This document shows positions 1 to 7,885 of a stretch of DNA of 64,000 nucleotides, piece after piece. Both the position numbers and the translations under genes were made by a program. The stretch is from contig NZ_LMFP01000027.1 of NCBI RefSeq assembly GCF_001426885.1, positions 62,001-126,000 of the forward strand, in the 5' to 3' direction. Positions within the stretch are counted from its first letter, which is position 1; each line of letters begins with the position of its first letter. Under the pieces are notes generated by a model that saw only the letters and a list, made by a program, of their open reading frames with translations, was not told where the DNA came from and did no database searches. The DNA comes from Pelomonas sp. Root1444. GTDB taxonomy: Bacteria > Pseudomonadota > Gammaproteobacteria > Burkholderiales > Burkholderiaceae_C.

Positions 1-190
1 GGGCACGGGCAGCGCCACCCGCCCGGCCCGCCTGCTGCTGCTGGCCGAGCCGCCGTCCATCGACGGCTGCGAGATCACCGACAAGGGCTCGATCAACCAG
101 CGCGCCGTGCTGAGCCGCCGCGCCGCCCTCGTCGAGCTGCTGCACGAGGCCCCCGCGGGCCACCCTGACGTCATCACCCCGAACCGCTGA
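1..190 (+). CDS. Feruloyl-CoA synthase-like AMP-dependent acyl-CoA synthetase, C-terminal end only
   Basis: Only the last 62 codons are present; the frame enters from the left edge and stops at TGA 188-190. The tail contains a run reading LLLAEPPSIDGCEITDKGSI followed by NQRAVL, which is the usual C-terminal signature (with the catalytic Lys of the ANL fold in ITDKG) of feruloyl-CoA synthase-type acyl-CoA ligases. These enzymes activate hydroxycinnamic acids with ATP and CoA. The following genes (an SDR and vanillate demethylase VanAB) fit a ferulate-to-vanillate-to-protocatechuate route. The exact substrate cannot be fixed from the tail alone. Confidence 0.7.
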   Translation, partial: GTGSATRPARLLLLAEPPSIDGCEITDKGSINQRAVLSRRAALVELLHEAPAGHPDVITPNR

Positions 191-195
191 ACACC

Positions 196-969
196 ATGAA
201 CATCTCTGGACAAGCTGCCCTCGTCACCGGTGCCGGCTCCGGCCTCGGCGAAGCCGTGGCCCGCGCCCTCGCCGCCCAGAGCGCCCGCGTCGCCCTGCTC
301 GACATCAACGAAGCCGGCGCCCAGCGCGTGGCCGCCGACATAGGCGCCGACCGTGCGCTGGCGCTGCGCTGCGACATCACCGACGCGGCGTCAGTCACCG
401 CCGCGCTGGACGCCGCCGAGGCCGCCTTCGGCCCGGCCCGCATCCTGATGAACATTGCCGGCATCGGCACCGCCAAGCGCATCGTGCAGCGCGACGGCTT
501 GCCCGCACCGCTGGAGGACTTCGAGCGCGTCGTGCGCATCAACCTCATCGGCACGTACAACGTCACGCGCCTGGCGGCCGCCCGCATCGTGGCGTTGGAG
601 CCCCTGGCCGACGGCGAGCGCGGCGTCATCGTCAACACCGCCTCGGTCGCGGCCTTCGACGGCCAGGTCGGCCAGGAGGCCTACTCGGCGTCCAAGGGCG
701 GCATCGTCGGCATGACGCTGCCACTGGCCCGCGACCTCGCGCAGTTCGGCGTGCGCGTCTGCACCATTGCGCCGGGCCTGTTCGCCACGCCGCTGATGAA
801 GGAACTGCCGGAGGAGGTGCAGCAAAACCTCGCCGCGTCCATCCCCTTTCCCAAGCGCCTGGGCCAGCCCGAGGAGTTCGCCGCGCTGGCTCTGCACATC
901 GCCAGCAACGGCCACTTGAACGGCGAAGTCATCCGGCTCGACGGTGCGCTGCGCATGGCCCCGCGCTGA
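196..969 (+). CDS. SDR-family 3-hydroxyacyl-CoA dehydrogenase-like protein
   Basis: A 257-residue classical short-chain dehydrogenase. The NAD-binding motif TGAGSGLG lies near residues 11-18, NIAG follows the fourth strand, and the active site YSASKGG is near residue 160. The sequence resembles type-2 3-hydroxyacyl-CoA dehydrogenases (HSD17B10 group), which oxidise 3-hydroxyacyl-CoA with NAD+. It begins 5 bp after the synthetase stop and ends 10 bp before vanA, so it is probably in one operon. A likely job is oxidising the 3-hydroxyacyl-CoA formed from a CoA-activated side chain such as feruloyl-CoA; this pathway role is inferred from context. Confidence 0.8.
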   Translation: MNISGQAALVTGAGSGLGEAVARALAAQSARVALLDINEAGAQRVAADIGADRALALRCDITDAASVTAALDAAEAAFGPARILMNIAGIGTAKRIVQRDGLPAPLEDFERVVRINLIGTYNVTRLAAARIVALEPLADGERGVIVNTASVAAFDGQVGQEAYSASKGGIVGMTLPLARDLAQFGVRVCTIAPGLFATPLMKELPEEVQQNLAASIPFPKRLGQPEEFAALALHIASNGHLNGEVIRLDGALRMAPR

Positions 970-979
970 AGGAGACCTC

Positions 980-2008
980 ATGTTCATCACCAACACCTGG
1001 TACGTGGCCGCCCGAAGCGACGAGGTCGGCACCGGCAAGCCGCTGGGCCGCAACGTCTGCAACCATGCGATGGCCTTCTTCCGCAACAGCGCCGGACAGG
1101 TCAACGCCGTGGAGGACTTCTGCCCCCACCGCGGCGCGCCGCTTTCGCTGGGCAGCGTGCACGGCGACACCCTCGTCTGCGGCTACCACGGCTTGGCCAT
1201 GGGCGGCGACGGCAAGGTCGTTTCCATGCCCTGCCAGCGCGTGCGGGGCTTTCCGGCCATCCGCAGTTTTCCCGTGCATGAGGCGCATGGCTTCATCTGG
1301 GTCTGGCCGGGCGACGCCGCCCAGGCCGACGCGGCATTGCTGCCGGCCTTCGAGTGGCTAGGCAACCCGGCCTTCGGCTATGGCGGCGGGCTGTACCGCA
1401 TTGCCTGCGACTACCGGCTGATGATCGACAACCTGATGGACCTGACGCACGAGACCTATGTGCACGCCACCAGCATCGGCCAGAAGGAGATCGACGAGAT
1501 CCCCTGCACGACGCGCGTCGAGGGCGACCACGTTGTCACCGAGCGCCACATGCAGGGCATCGAGGCGCCGCCGTTCTGGAAGATGGCGCTGCGCATGAAT
1601 GGCCTGCCCGACGACCAGCCGGTGGACCGCTGGCAGATCTGCCACTTCACGCCGCCCAGCCACATCATGATCGAGGTGGGCGTGGCGCTGGCCGGCCAGG
1701 GCGGCTACAACGCCCCGGACGAAGTGAAGGCCGCGAGCTGGGTGGTGGACTTCATCACCCCCGAGACCGACACGTCCATCCACTACTTCTGGGGCATGGC
1801 GCGCAAGTTCAAGCCGCAGGACGAGACGCTCACCGCGCAGATCCGCGAGGGCCAGGGCAAGATCTTCGCGGAGGACCAGGAGATGCTGGAGCGCCAGCAG
1901 CTCAACCTGCTGGCCTGGCCGCAGCGCCAGCTGCTGATGCTCAACATCGACGGCGGCGGCGTGCAATCGCGCAAGGTCATCGAGCGGCTGCTGGCGGCAC
2001 AGTCATGA
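980..2008 (+). CDS. vanA: Vanillate O-demethylase oxygenase subunit VanA (Rieske)
   Basis: A 342-residue Rieske oxygenase. The start at 980 is chosen because GGAGA lies at 971-975 and the protein then begins MFITNTWYVAA as in the family. The Rieske [2Fe-2S] ligands are in CPHRG (near residue 45) and CGYHG (near 65). The mononuclear iron site is in LMDLTHETYVH, near residues 154-164. With VanB it demethylates vanillate to protocatechuate, releasing formaldehyde. Its stop overlaps the vanB start (ATGA), so translation is probably coupled. A related substrate such as syringate or another methoxybenzoate is possible. Confidence 0.88.
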   Translation: MFITNTWYVAARSDEVGTGKPLGRNVCNHAMAFFRNSAGQVNAVEDFCPHRGAPLSLGSVHGDTLVCGYHGLAMGGDGKVVSMPCQRVRGFPAIRSFPVHEAHGFIWVWPGDAAQADAALLPAFEWLGNPAFGYGGGLYRIACDYRLMIDNLMDLTHETYVHATSIGQKEIDEIPCTTRVEGDHVVTERHMQGIEAPPFWKMALRMNGLPDDQPVDRWQICHFTPPSHIMIEVGVALAGQGGYNAPDEVKAASWVVDFITPETDTSIHYFWGMARKFKPQDETLTAQIREGQGKIFAEDQEMLERQQLNLLAWPQRQLLMLNIDGGGVQSRKVIERLLAAQS

Positions 2009-2946
2009 TCACCGTCCGCATCGAGGCCAAGACTGCGGTCGCGCAGGACGTCTGCGCCCTCACTCTCGTGCCCGCCGACGGCGGCGCCCTGCCCGCCTTC
2101 ACGGCCGGTGCGCATGTCGATGTCCACCTGCCCGGCGGCATCGTCCGCCAGTACTCGATCAGCAACGACCCGGCGGAGACCCACCGCTACGTGCTGGGCG
2201 TGCTGCGCGAAGCCGGGTCACGCGGCGGATCAAAGGCGGTGCATGAGCAACTCGCAGCCGGCCAAACGCTGCAAGTGAGCGCACCCCGGAACCACTTCCC
2301 CTTGGCGCCGCGTGCCCGCCGCAGCCTGCTGATCGCCGGTGGCATCGGCATCACGCCCATCCTCGCGATGGCCCGCCAGCTCGCCAGAGATGACGCCGAC
2401 TTCGAACTCCACTACGCCGCGAGCAGCGCGGAGCGCATGGCCTTTCGCGCGGAGATCGAGGCCAGCCCTTGGGCGGCGGTCGCTCGTTTGCACGTCGGCC
2501 GGCCGCGGCTGGACGTCGAACGGCTGCTGGCCGCACAGGCCGCGGATGTGCATGTCTACGTCTGCGGTCCCAAGCGCCTGATCGACGCGGTGACCGCCGC
2601 GTCCCAGCGCCTGGGCTGGCCCGGCGAGCGGGTCCACCACGAGTTCTTCGCCGGCGCAGAACCGCCCGCACCGGGTGGGAACGACGCCTTCGACATCGAG
2701 CTGCGCTCGGGCCGCGTCATCCGCGTCGCCGCCGAACAGACCGCCGCCCAGGCCCTCATTGCCGCTGGCGTGCCACTGCTCACGTCCTGCGAGCAAGGCG
2801 TTTGCGGCACCTGCCTGACGCGCGTGCTGGCCGGCGAACCCGAGCATCGCGACCTCTACCTGACACCGCAAGAGCAGGCCGCGAACGACCAGTTCACACC
2901 TTGCTGCTCGCGCTCGCGAGGCCAGCGGCTGGTGCTGGATCTCTAG
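2005..2946 (+). CDS. vanB: Vanillate O-demethylase reductase subunit VanB
   Basis: A 313-residue phthalate-dioxygenase-reductase-type protein. The order is an FMN-binding barrel with RQYSISND (near residue 53), an NAD domain with GGIGITP (near 113), and a C-terminal plant-type ferredoxin domain with CEQGVCGTC (near 260) plus a downstream Cys near residue 298. It passes electrons from NAD(P)H to VanA. It overlaps vanA by 4 bp. Its TAG stop shares a CTAG with the stop of the convergent histidine kinase gene, so there is no room between the two for a separate terminator. Confidence 0.88.
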   Translation: MITVRIEAKTAVAQDVCALTLVPADGGALPAFTAGAHVDVHLPGGIVRQYSISNDPAETHRYVLGVLREAGSRGGSKAVHEQLAAGQTLQVSAPRNHFPLAPRARRSLLIAGGIGITPILAMARQLARDDADFELHYAASSAERMAFRAEIEASPWAAVARLHVGRPRLDVERLLAAQAADVHVYVCGPKRLIDAVTAASQRLGWPGERVHHEFFAGAEPPAPGGNDAFDIELRSGRVIRVAAEQTAAQALIAAGVPLLTSCEQGVCGTCLTRVLAGEPEHRDLYLTPQEQAANDQFTPCCSRSRGQRLVLDL

Positions 2947-4382
2947 ACCGTCGCCGACGCCGCCCGGGACAGCGGCAACCGCACCCGCGCATCCAGCCCG
3001 GCCACGCGGGCGCCGTCCATGCGGTTGCCCAGTTCGATCTGCCCGCCCAGCGACAGCACCAGCGCCTGGCAGATCGCCAGGCCCAGGCCGGAACCCTTGC
3101 TGGACTCGCCCACGGCGAAGGGCAGGAACAGCCGCGCCTGCTGCTGCGGCGTCAAGCCTGGGCCGCCGTCGGCAATCAGCAGGTGGGCCATGTCGCCGTC
3201 CACCGAGAGCTCGATGGCCAGACGTCCGCCCGCGGGCGTGTGCAGGATGGCGTTGTGCAGCAGGTTGCGCGTCAACTCGCGCAACGCCCATTCGTGGCTT
3301 TCAATGGCGGCGGGTTGGGTGTGGATGTCGAAGTCCAGCCCTTGCTTGGCGATCAGCGGCGCCAGGTCCAGCGCGACCGCGCGCGTGATGTCGGCCCAGT
3401 CCTGCACGGGCATCGCCTCGCCCTGCTGGCGCATCTGCTCGGCGCGGGCCAGCGCCAGCATCTGGTTGGCCAGCTGGGTGGCGCGCGCCACGGTGGTGTC
3501 GATCTCGGCGAGTGCCTGCATCGGCTCCACGTCGCCCTGGCGTGCCGACTGCACCTGCACCTTCAGCACCGCCAGCGGCGTGCGCAGCTGGTGGGAGGCG
3601 TCGCGCACGAAGCGCTTCTGGTGCTCCAGCAAACGGGCCTGGCGGGCCAGCGCGTCGTTGGTGGCGACGATCAACGGCGCCAGTTCGGCCGGCATCTCGG
3701 GCGCCTGCAAGGGACTGAGGTCGTCGGCATCGCGCGCCTGCAGCGCGGCGCTGAGCTCGCGCACCGGCCGGGTGGCGCGCTGCACCACGGCCCAGACGAC
3801 GATGGCGATGACCGCCAGCAGCGCGGCCTGACGCCACAGCGTGTGCAGCAAGACCTGGCGCGCCAGGCTGCGGCGCAGGTCCAGCGTCTCGGCCACCTGG
3901 ATGGTGGCCTGACCCATGCCGGTCTGGCCCGAGACCGGTTGCAGCAGCACGGCCATGCGCACCGGCTCGCCGCGAAACACGTCGTCGTAGAAGTCCACCA
4001 GCGCCGGGTAGGCGCCCTGGTCGGGCAGCTTGCCCTGCCAGTTGGGCAGGTCGTCGTAGCCCGAAACCATCTCGCCCTTGAAGCCCAGCACCTTGAAGTA
4101 GAGCCGGCTGCGGCTGTCGGTCTCGAAGGCCTCCAGCGCAGCGTAGGGCACCGCCGCCACCAGCCGGGCGCTCTCGCCGCTGCCGTCCACGCCGAGCAGC
4201 TCGCCGATGGCCTTGGCCGACGCCAGCAGCGTGCGGTCGTAGGCGGTGTCGACGGCGCGCAGCGTCTCGCGGTAGAGGCTGACGGTGTTGATGGCCACCA
4301 GCAGGCCCACCGGCAGCAGGATCCCCCACAAAAGGCGGGCCCGCATGGACAGCCCCGCCAGGCGCTTTGCAAGCTCAGTCAT
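2943..4382 (-). CDS. tctE: TctE-like sensor histidine kinase
   Basis: A 479-residue membrane histidine kinase. The first transmembrane helix is near residues 16-36, a periplasmic sensor region follows, the second helix is near 188-205, and then come a HAMP-like linker, the H-box RDASHQLRTPLAVL (near residue 262) and the ATPase boxes HNAILHTP, DGGPGL and GSGLGLAI. Its start overlaps the end of the regulator gene by 8 bp. The pair lies divergent from a porin and tctCBA, the standard arrangement in which TctD/TctE switch on tricarboxylate uptake. The ligand sensed is unknown. Confidence 0.85.
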   Translation of the reverse strand: MTELAKRLAGLSMRARLLWGILLPVGLLVAINTVSLYRETLRAVDTAYDRTLLASAKAIGELLGVDGSGESARLVAAVPYAALEAFETDSRSRLYFKVLGFKGEMVSGYDDLPNWQGKLPDQGAYPALVDFYDDVFRGEPVRMAVLLQPVSGQTGMGQATIQVAETLDLRRSLARQVLLHTLWRQAALLAVIAIVVWAVVQRATRPVRELSAALQARDADDLSPLQAPEMPAELAPLIVATNDALARQARLLEHQKRFVRDASHQLRTPLAVLKVQVQSARQGDVEPMQALAEIDTTVARATQLANQMLALARAEQMRQQGEAMPVQDWADITRAVALDLAPLIAKQGLDFDIHTQPAAIESHEWALRELTRNLLHNAILHTPAGGRLAIELSVDGDMAHLLIADGGPGLTPQQQARLFLPFAVGESSKGSGLGLAICQALVLSLGGQIELGNRMDGARVAGLDARVRLPLSRAASATV

Positions 4383-5061
4383 CAGCCTGCAACAGATAGC
4401 CCAGGCCGCGCAGCGTCACGAGCTTGGCGCCGGTTGATGCGAGCCGCTTGCGCAGGCGGTAGGCGACGACCTCGATGGCGTCCGGCTGGGCATCCGCCGC
4501 GTCGGCGAAGACGAGGCTGAACAACTTGTCCTTGGCCGCCGCCTGGCCGGGGCGCACGAGCAGCGCGCGCAGCAGCGCGGCCTCGCGCGGCGGCAGGTCC
4601 AGCGGCTGGCCATGGTGGTAGACGGCGCCGCTCTCGGCGTCGACACGCAGCCCGCAGAAGCTCGGCGCGTCGGCCGCGGCGCGCAGGCTGTCACTGGCCT
4701 GGCCCTGGCGGCGCACCAGCGCCCTGATGCGGGCCTCCAGCTCATCGAGGTCGAAGGGCTTGGGCAGGTAGTCGTCGGCGCCGGTGTTCAGGCCCAGGAT
4801 CTTGTCGCCCAGCGTGCCGCGCGCCGTGATGATGATGACCGGCGTGGCCAGGCCTTCCGCACGCGCGAGGCTCAGCACGTCCAGGCCGTCGAGACCCGGC
4901 ATGGAGAGGTCGAGCAGCACGACGTCCGGCACGCTGGCGCGCCAGCGGCTCAAGGCCTTGGCGCCGTCGTCGCAGATGCTGACCCGGAAGCCGCGCCGCT
5001 CGAACGAGCGCTGCAGCGTGGTCTGCATGGCGGCGTTGTCTTCGATGACGAGCAGCTTCAT
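4375..5061 (-). CDS. tctD: TctD-like OmpR-family response regulator
   Basis: A 228-residue response regulator. The N-terminal receiver has the acidic pair in VIEDN, the phospho-acceptor Asp in VVLLDLSMPG (near residue 51) and the Lys in LPKPFD. The C-terminal half is an OmpR/PhoB winged helix. The start at 5061 (MKLLVIEDN) is preferred over an in-frame ATG 18 bp upstream because the family begins directly at the first beta strand. It is divergent from the porin. A direct repeat of OmpR type at 5124-5141 in the shared intergenic region is a candidate binding site. Confidence 0.87.
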   Translation of the reverse strand: MKLLVIEDNAAMQTTLQRSFERRGFRVSICDDGAKALSRWRASVPDVVLLDLSMPGLDGLDVLSLARAEGLATPVIIITARGTLGDKILGLNTGADDYLPKPFDLDELEARIRALVRRQGQASDSLRAAADAPSFCGLRVDAESGAVYHHGQPLDLPPREAALLRALLVRPGQAAAKDKLFSLVFADAADAQPDAIEVVAYRLRKRLASTGAKLVTLRGLGYLLQADD

Positions 5062-5123
5062 GGGCCGGCAGGCTAGCACCGGCCCACCCGTGCGCAGGGG
5101 CTGAGGTTTACCCCGAGGCGATG

Positions 5124-5141
5124 GACAGCCGATTGACAGCC
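5124..5141 (+). promoter_or_regulatory. Candidate TctD operator: 7-bp direct repeat
   Basis: GACAGCC occurs at 5124-5130 and again at 5135-5141, a 7-bp repeat with a 4-bp spacer (11-bp period). This is the geometry typical of OmpR/PhoB-family operators. It sits in the divergent tctD/porin intergenic region. An AT-rich TATAAA follows at 5165-5170, 17-22 bp upstream of the porin start. Binding by TctD is inferred. Confidence 0.4.
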
Positions 5142-5186
5142 TCGCTGCTCAGCATGAAGGACCTTATAAAAGAACGGAGACAACGA

Positions 5187-6206
5187 ATGAACTTCCAAGT
5201 GAAGCTGCTTGCCATGGCCGCCTTGGCCGGCGCCTCGGCGCTGGCCTCGGCCCAGCAGTCCAGCGTGACCATCTTCGGCGTGCTCGACGTGGGCGTGCAG
5301 CGCCTGAAGAACGGCGACAAGACCCTGAACCTGGAAAGCATCGACGGCATGCAGACCAGCCGCATCGGCTTTCGCGGCCAGGAGAACCTGGGTGGCGGGC
5401 TGAGTGCCGGCTTCCACCTCGAAGGCGCCATCGGCCCCGACGTCGGCGCCGGTGGCGACTGGCGTCGCCGCGCGACGGTCAGCCTCTCTTCGAAGGACGC
5501 GGGGGAACTGCGCCTGGGCCGCGACTACACACCGACCTTCTGGAACATCAGCAAGTTCAACGCCTTCGGCACCAACGGCGTCGGCGCGGCCAGCAACCTG
5601 GTTTACGGCTTCGACGGCGTGTCGGGCACGGCCAAGACGGTGATCCGTTCGGACAACTCGGTCGGCTATTTCCTGCCCGACGGTCTGGGCGGCGTCTACG
5701 GCCAGGCCATGGTGGCAGCCGGCGAAGGCACGACGGGCCGCTACGTCGGCGCCCGCATCGGCTACGCCGGTAACGGGCTTGATGTCGCCTTCGCGATCTC
5801 GGACACGACCAACACCGCGGCCGGCGACAAGTTCAAGGTCACCAACCTGGGCGGCAGCTACACGCTCGGGCCCGTCAAGCTGCTGGGCCTGTACCACGTC
5901 AGCAAGCAGACGACGCGGGAACAGAAGAACTACGTCGTCGGCGCACACTATGCGATCGGCTCGGGCGTCATCCGCGCCAGCTACGTCAACGCCCATTCGC
6001 GCAACAGCGCCAACGGCCAGGACTACACCGGCAAATTGTTCGCCGTCGGCTACGTGCACAACCTGTCCAAGCGCACTTCGCTCTATACGACACTCTCGCA
6101 GGTCAACAATAGCAACACGGGCCGCTTCCTGATCCCTGGTGGATCGGCCATCACGCCCGGGCAGGATTCGAGCGGCTTCGAAGCCGGCATCTACCACTCG
6201 TTCTGA
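5187..6206 (+). CDS. Gram-negative general porin (OmpC-like, Burkholderiales type)
   Basis: A 339-residue outer-membrane porin. The start at 5187 is chosen because GGAGA lies at 5176-5180 and a clean Sec signal peptide follows (MNFQVKLLAMAALAGASALASA, cleavage before QQSSV). The mature protein begins SSVTIFGVLDVGV, typical of the Burkholderiales porin family, and ends in the C-terminal Phe (YHSF) recognised by the BAM machinery. It is first in the porin-tctCBA operon. A porin here matches the OpdH/BctC type, which admits tricarboxylates across the outer membrane; the true substrate could be another carboxylate. Confidence 0.85.
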   Translation: MNFQVKLLAMAALAGASALASAQQSSVTIFGVLDVGVQRLKNGDKTLNLESIDGMQTSRIGFRGQENLGGGLSAGFHLEGAIGPDVGAGGDWRRRATVSLSSKDAGELRLGRDYTPTFWNISKFNAFGTNGVGAASNLVYGFDGVSGTAKTVIRSDNSVGYFLPDGLGGVYGQAMVAAGEGTTGRYVGARIGYAGNGLDVAFAISDTTNTAAGDKFKVTNLGGSYTLGPVKLLGLYHVSKQTTREQKNYVVGAHYAIGSGVIRASYVNAHSRNSANGQDYTGKLFAVGYVHNLSKRTSLYTTLSQVNNSNTGRFLIPGGSAITPGQDSSGFEAGIYHSF

Positions 6207-6231
6207 TTCTCGAAACTCAACGGAGACAAGC

Positions 6232-7194
6232 ATGCGTCGCGACACGTTCCTGAAGTCCCTTGCGGCTCTGGCCGCCACCGGCGCATGGCCGCTGGCAGCG
6301 CAGGCGGCAGGTGCCAACATCAAGATGATGATTCCCGCCAACCCCGGGGGCGGCTGGGACACGACCGGCCGCGCCTTCGGCAAGGCGCTGCAGGACGCGG
6401 GCCTCGCGTCCTCGGTGCAATACGAGAACAAGGGCGGCGCGGCCGGCGCGCTGGGCCTGGCCCAGTTCGTCAACGCCAGCAAGGGCGACCCCAATGCGCT
6501 GCTGGTCATGGGCGCCGTCATGCTGGGCGGCATCATCAGCGGCAAGCCGCCCGTCTCGCTGTCCCAGGCCACGCCCATCGCGCGGCTGATCAGCGAGTAC
6601 AACGTCTTCGTCGTGCACGGCGCTTCGCCGCTGAAGACGATGACCGACGTCATCGAGCAGCTCAAGAAGGACCCCGGCAGCGTCAAGTGGGGCGGCGGCT
6701 CGCGCGGCGCCACCGAGCACATCGCCGCGGCCATGATCGCCCGCGACGTGGGCGTGGACGCAGCCAAGATCAACTACGTGCCCTTCCGCGGCGGCGGCGA
6801 GGCGACGGCGGCCATCCTGGGCGGCAACGTCACCATCGGCGGCAGCGGCTTCAGCGAGTTCCAGCCTTACCTGGAGAGCGGCAAGATGCGCGCCATAGCC
6901 GTCACGTCGCCGCAGCGCATCAAGGGCCTGAACGCGCCGACGCTGAAGGAACTGGGCATCAACGTCGAGATTGGCAACTGGCGTGGCCTTTACGCGCCGC
7001 CCGGCATCACCGCCGATCAGCGCAAGGCGCTGACCGCGATGGTGGTGCAGGCCACCAAGAGCAAGAGCTGGGCGGAGTCCATCGAGAAGAACGGCTGGAC
7101 GCCGGCGCTGCTGGCGGGCCCCGAGTTCGACGCCTTCGTCGACCGTGAGTTCGCGACGCTGCGGGCGATCATGGTCAAGTCCGGGATGATTTGA
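6232..7194 (+). CDS. tctC: TctC/Bug-family periplasmic solute-binding protein
   Basis: A 320-residue periplasmic binding protein of the Bug (TctC) family. The start at 6232 follows CGGAGA at 6221-6226. The leader begins MRRDTFLK, which resembles a twin-arginine motif, and ends near AQAAG. Family features include IPANPGGGWDTTGR near the N-terminus and the YENKGGAAGALG loop that contacts the carboxylate ligand. It delivers the substrate to TctAB. The neighbouring vanAB genes raise the possibility of an aromatic acid ligand, as Bug proteins are known to bind many carboxylates. Confidence 0.87.
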   Translation: MRRDTFLKSLAALAATGAWPLAAQAAGANIKMMIPANPGGGWDTTGRAFGKALQDAGLASSVQYENKGGAAGALGLAQFVNASKGDPNALLVMGAVMLGGIISGKPPVSLSQATPIARLISEYNVFVVHGASPLKTMTDVIEQLKKDPGSVKWGGGSRGATEHIAAAMIARDVGVDAAKINYVPFRGGGEATAAILGGNVTIGGSGFSEFQPYLESGKMRAIAVTSPQRIKGLNAPTLKELGINVEIGNWRGLYAPPGITADQRKALTAMVVQATKSKSWAESIEKNGWTPALLAGPEFDAFVDREFATLRAIMVKSGMI

Positions 7195-7242
7195 GGCCCC
7201 TCGCCCAGTCTTGCACCGGCTGAACGCCGGCAAGCCTGGTCG

Positions 7243-7293
7243 GTCCCCCGAGGGGACGGCGATGTCCGCGGCATTGAGCCGCGTACACATCGC
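7243..7293. repeat. Double hairpin between tctC and tctB
   Basis: Two adjacent inverted repeats lie in the 168-bp gap. GTCCCC (7243-7248) pairs with GGGGAC (7252-7257) around a 3-nt loop. GCGATGT plus inner CGCGGC (7259-7272) pairs with GCCGCG and ACATCGC (7278-7293) around ATTGA. No U-tract follows. It could trim or stabilise mRNA between the highly expressed binding protein and the membrane subunits, or be a dispersed genomic repeat. Confidence 0.55.
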
Positions 7294-7362
7294 TCGCGGG
7301 CCGGCTTGGGGCGATCCGGCGCTCGGCCCGCGCGGAGTCACAACTGAACTGAGGCAGCCTTC

Positions 7363-7872
7363 ATGAGCGAAAACTCCTCTTTGACCGGCCAGACGCTGGC
7401 GGGCATTGGCGCTGTGCTGGTCGGCGCGGTGATGGCGTACGGCGCGACCTTCATCCCGTCGGATGCCGGCTATGCCGGCGTCGGCCCGAATGCCCTGCCC
7501 TGGCTGGTCTCGGTGGTGCTGATGGTCTGCGGCGCCTGGCTGGTCTGGGAGGCGCGCACCGGCGGCTATCGCGAGCTGGATGCGCCCTCTGGCGCCGAAC
7601 GCGGCGACTGGCCGGCCGTCGCCTGGGTGATCGCAGGCATCGTCGCCAACGCCAGCCTGATCACCACCATCGGCTTCATCCTGTCCTGCGGCCTGTGCTT
7701 TGCGCTGGCGGTGCGCGGCCTTCGCATCGCCGAGGGCAAAGCCGCCGGCGGGGTGCGTCGCAGCGCGATCGACCTGGTCACCGGCGTCGCCATCTCGGCA
7801 CCGGTGTTCTGGATGTTCACCAAACTGCTCGCCATCAACCTGCCCGGCCTGACCGCCAGCGGCTGGCTGTAA
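7363..7872 (+). CDS. tctB: TctB small membrane subunit of the tripartite tricarboxylate transporter
   Basis: A 169-residue membrane protein with about four hydrophobic segments (near residues 9-30, 45-62, 85-118 and 135-155). This matches TctB in length and topology. The motif [11 protein letters not shown] near residue 42 is typical of the family. It is 13 bp upstream of tctA and lies downstream of the hairpin element after tctC. It is an accessory subunit of the sodium-coupled TTT transporter; sequence conservation in TctB is weak, so context adds much of the support. Confidence 0.82.
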   Translation: MSENSSLTGQTLAGIGAVLVGAVMAYGATFIPSDAGYAGVGPNALPWLVSVVLMVCGAWLVWEARTGGYRELDAPSGAERGDWPAVAWVIAGIVANASLITTIGFILSCGLCFALAVRGLRIAEGKAAGGVRRSAIDLVTGVAISAPVFWMFTKLLAINLPGLTASGWL

Positions 7873-7885
7873 AGGACTGTTCGCC

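Noticed and set aside
5133-5170. TTGACA (5133-5138) with TATAAA (5165-5170) as a sigma-70 promoter for the porin
   Set aside because: The spacer is 26 bp, far from the required 16-18 bp; the TTGACA is better explained as part of the GACAGCC direct repeat.
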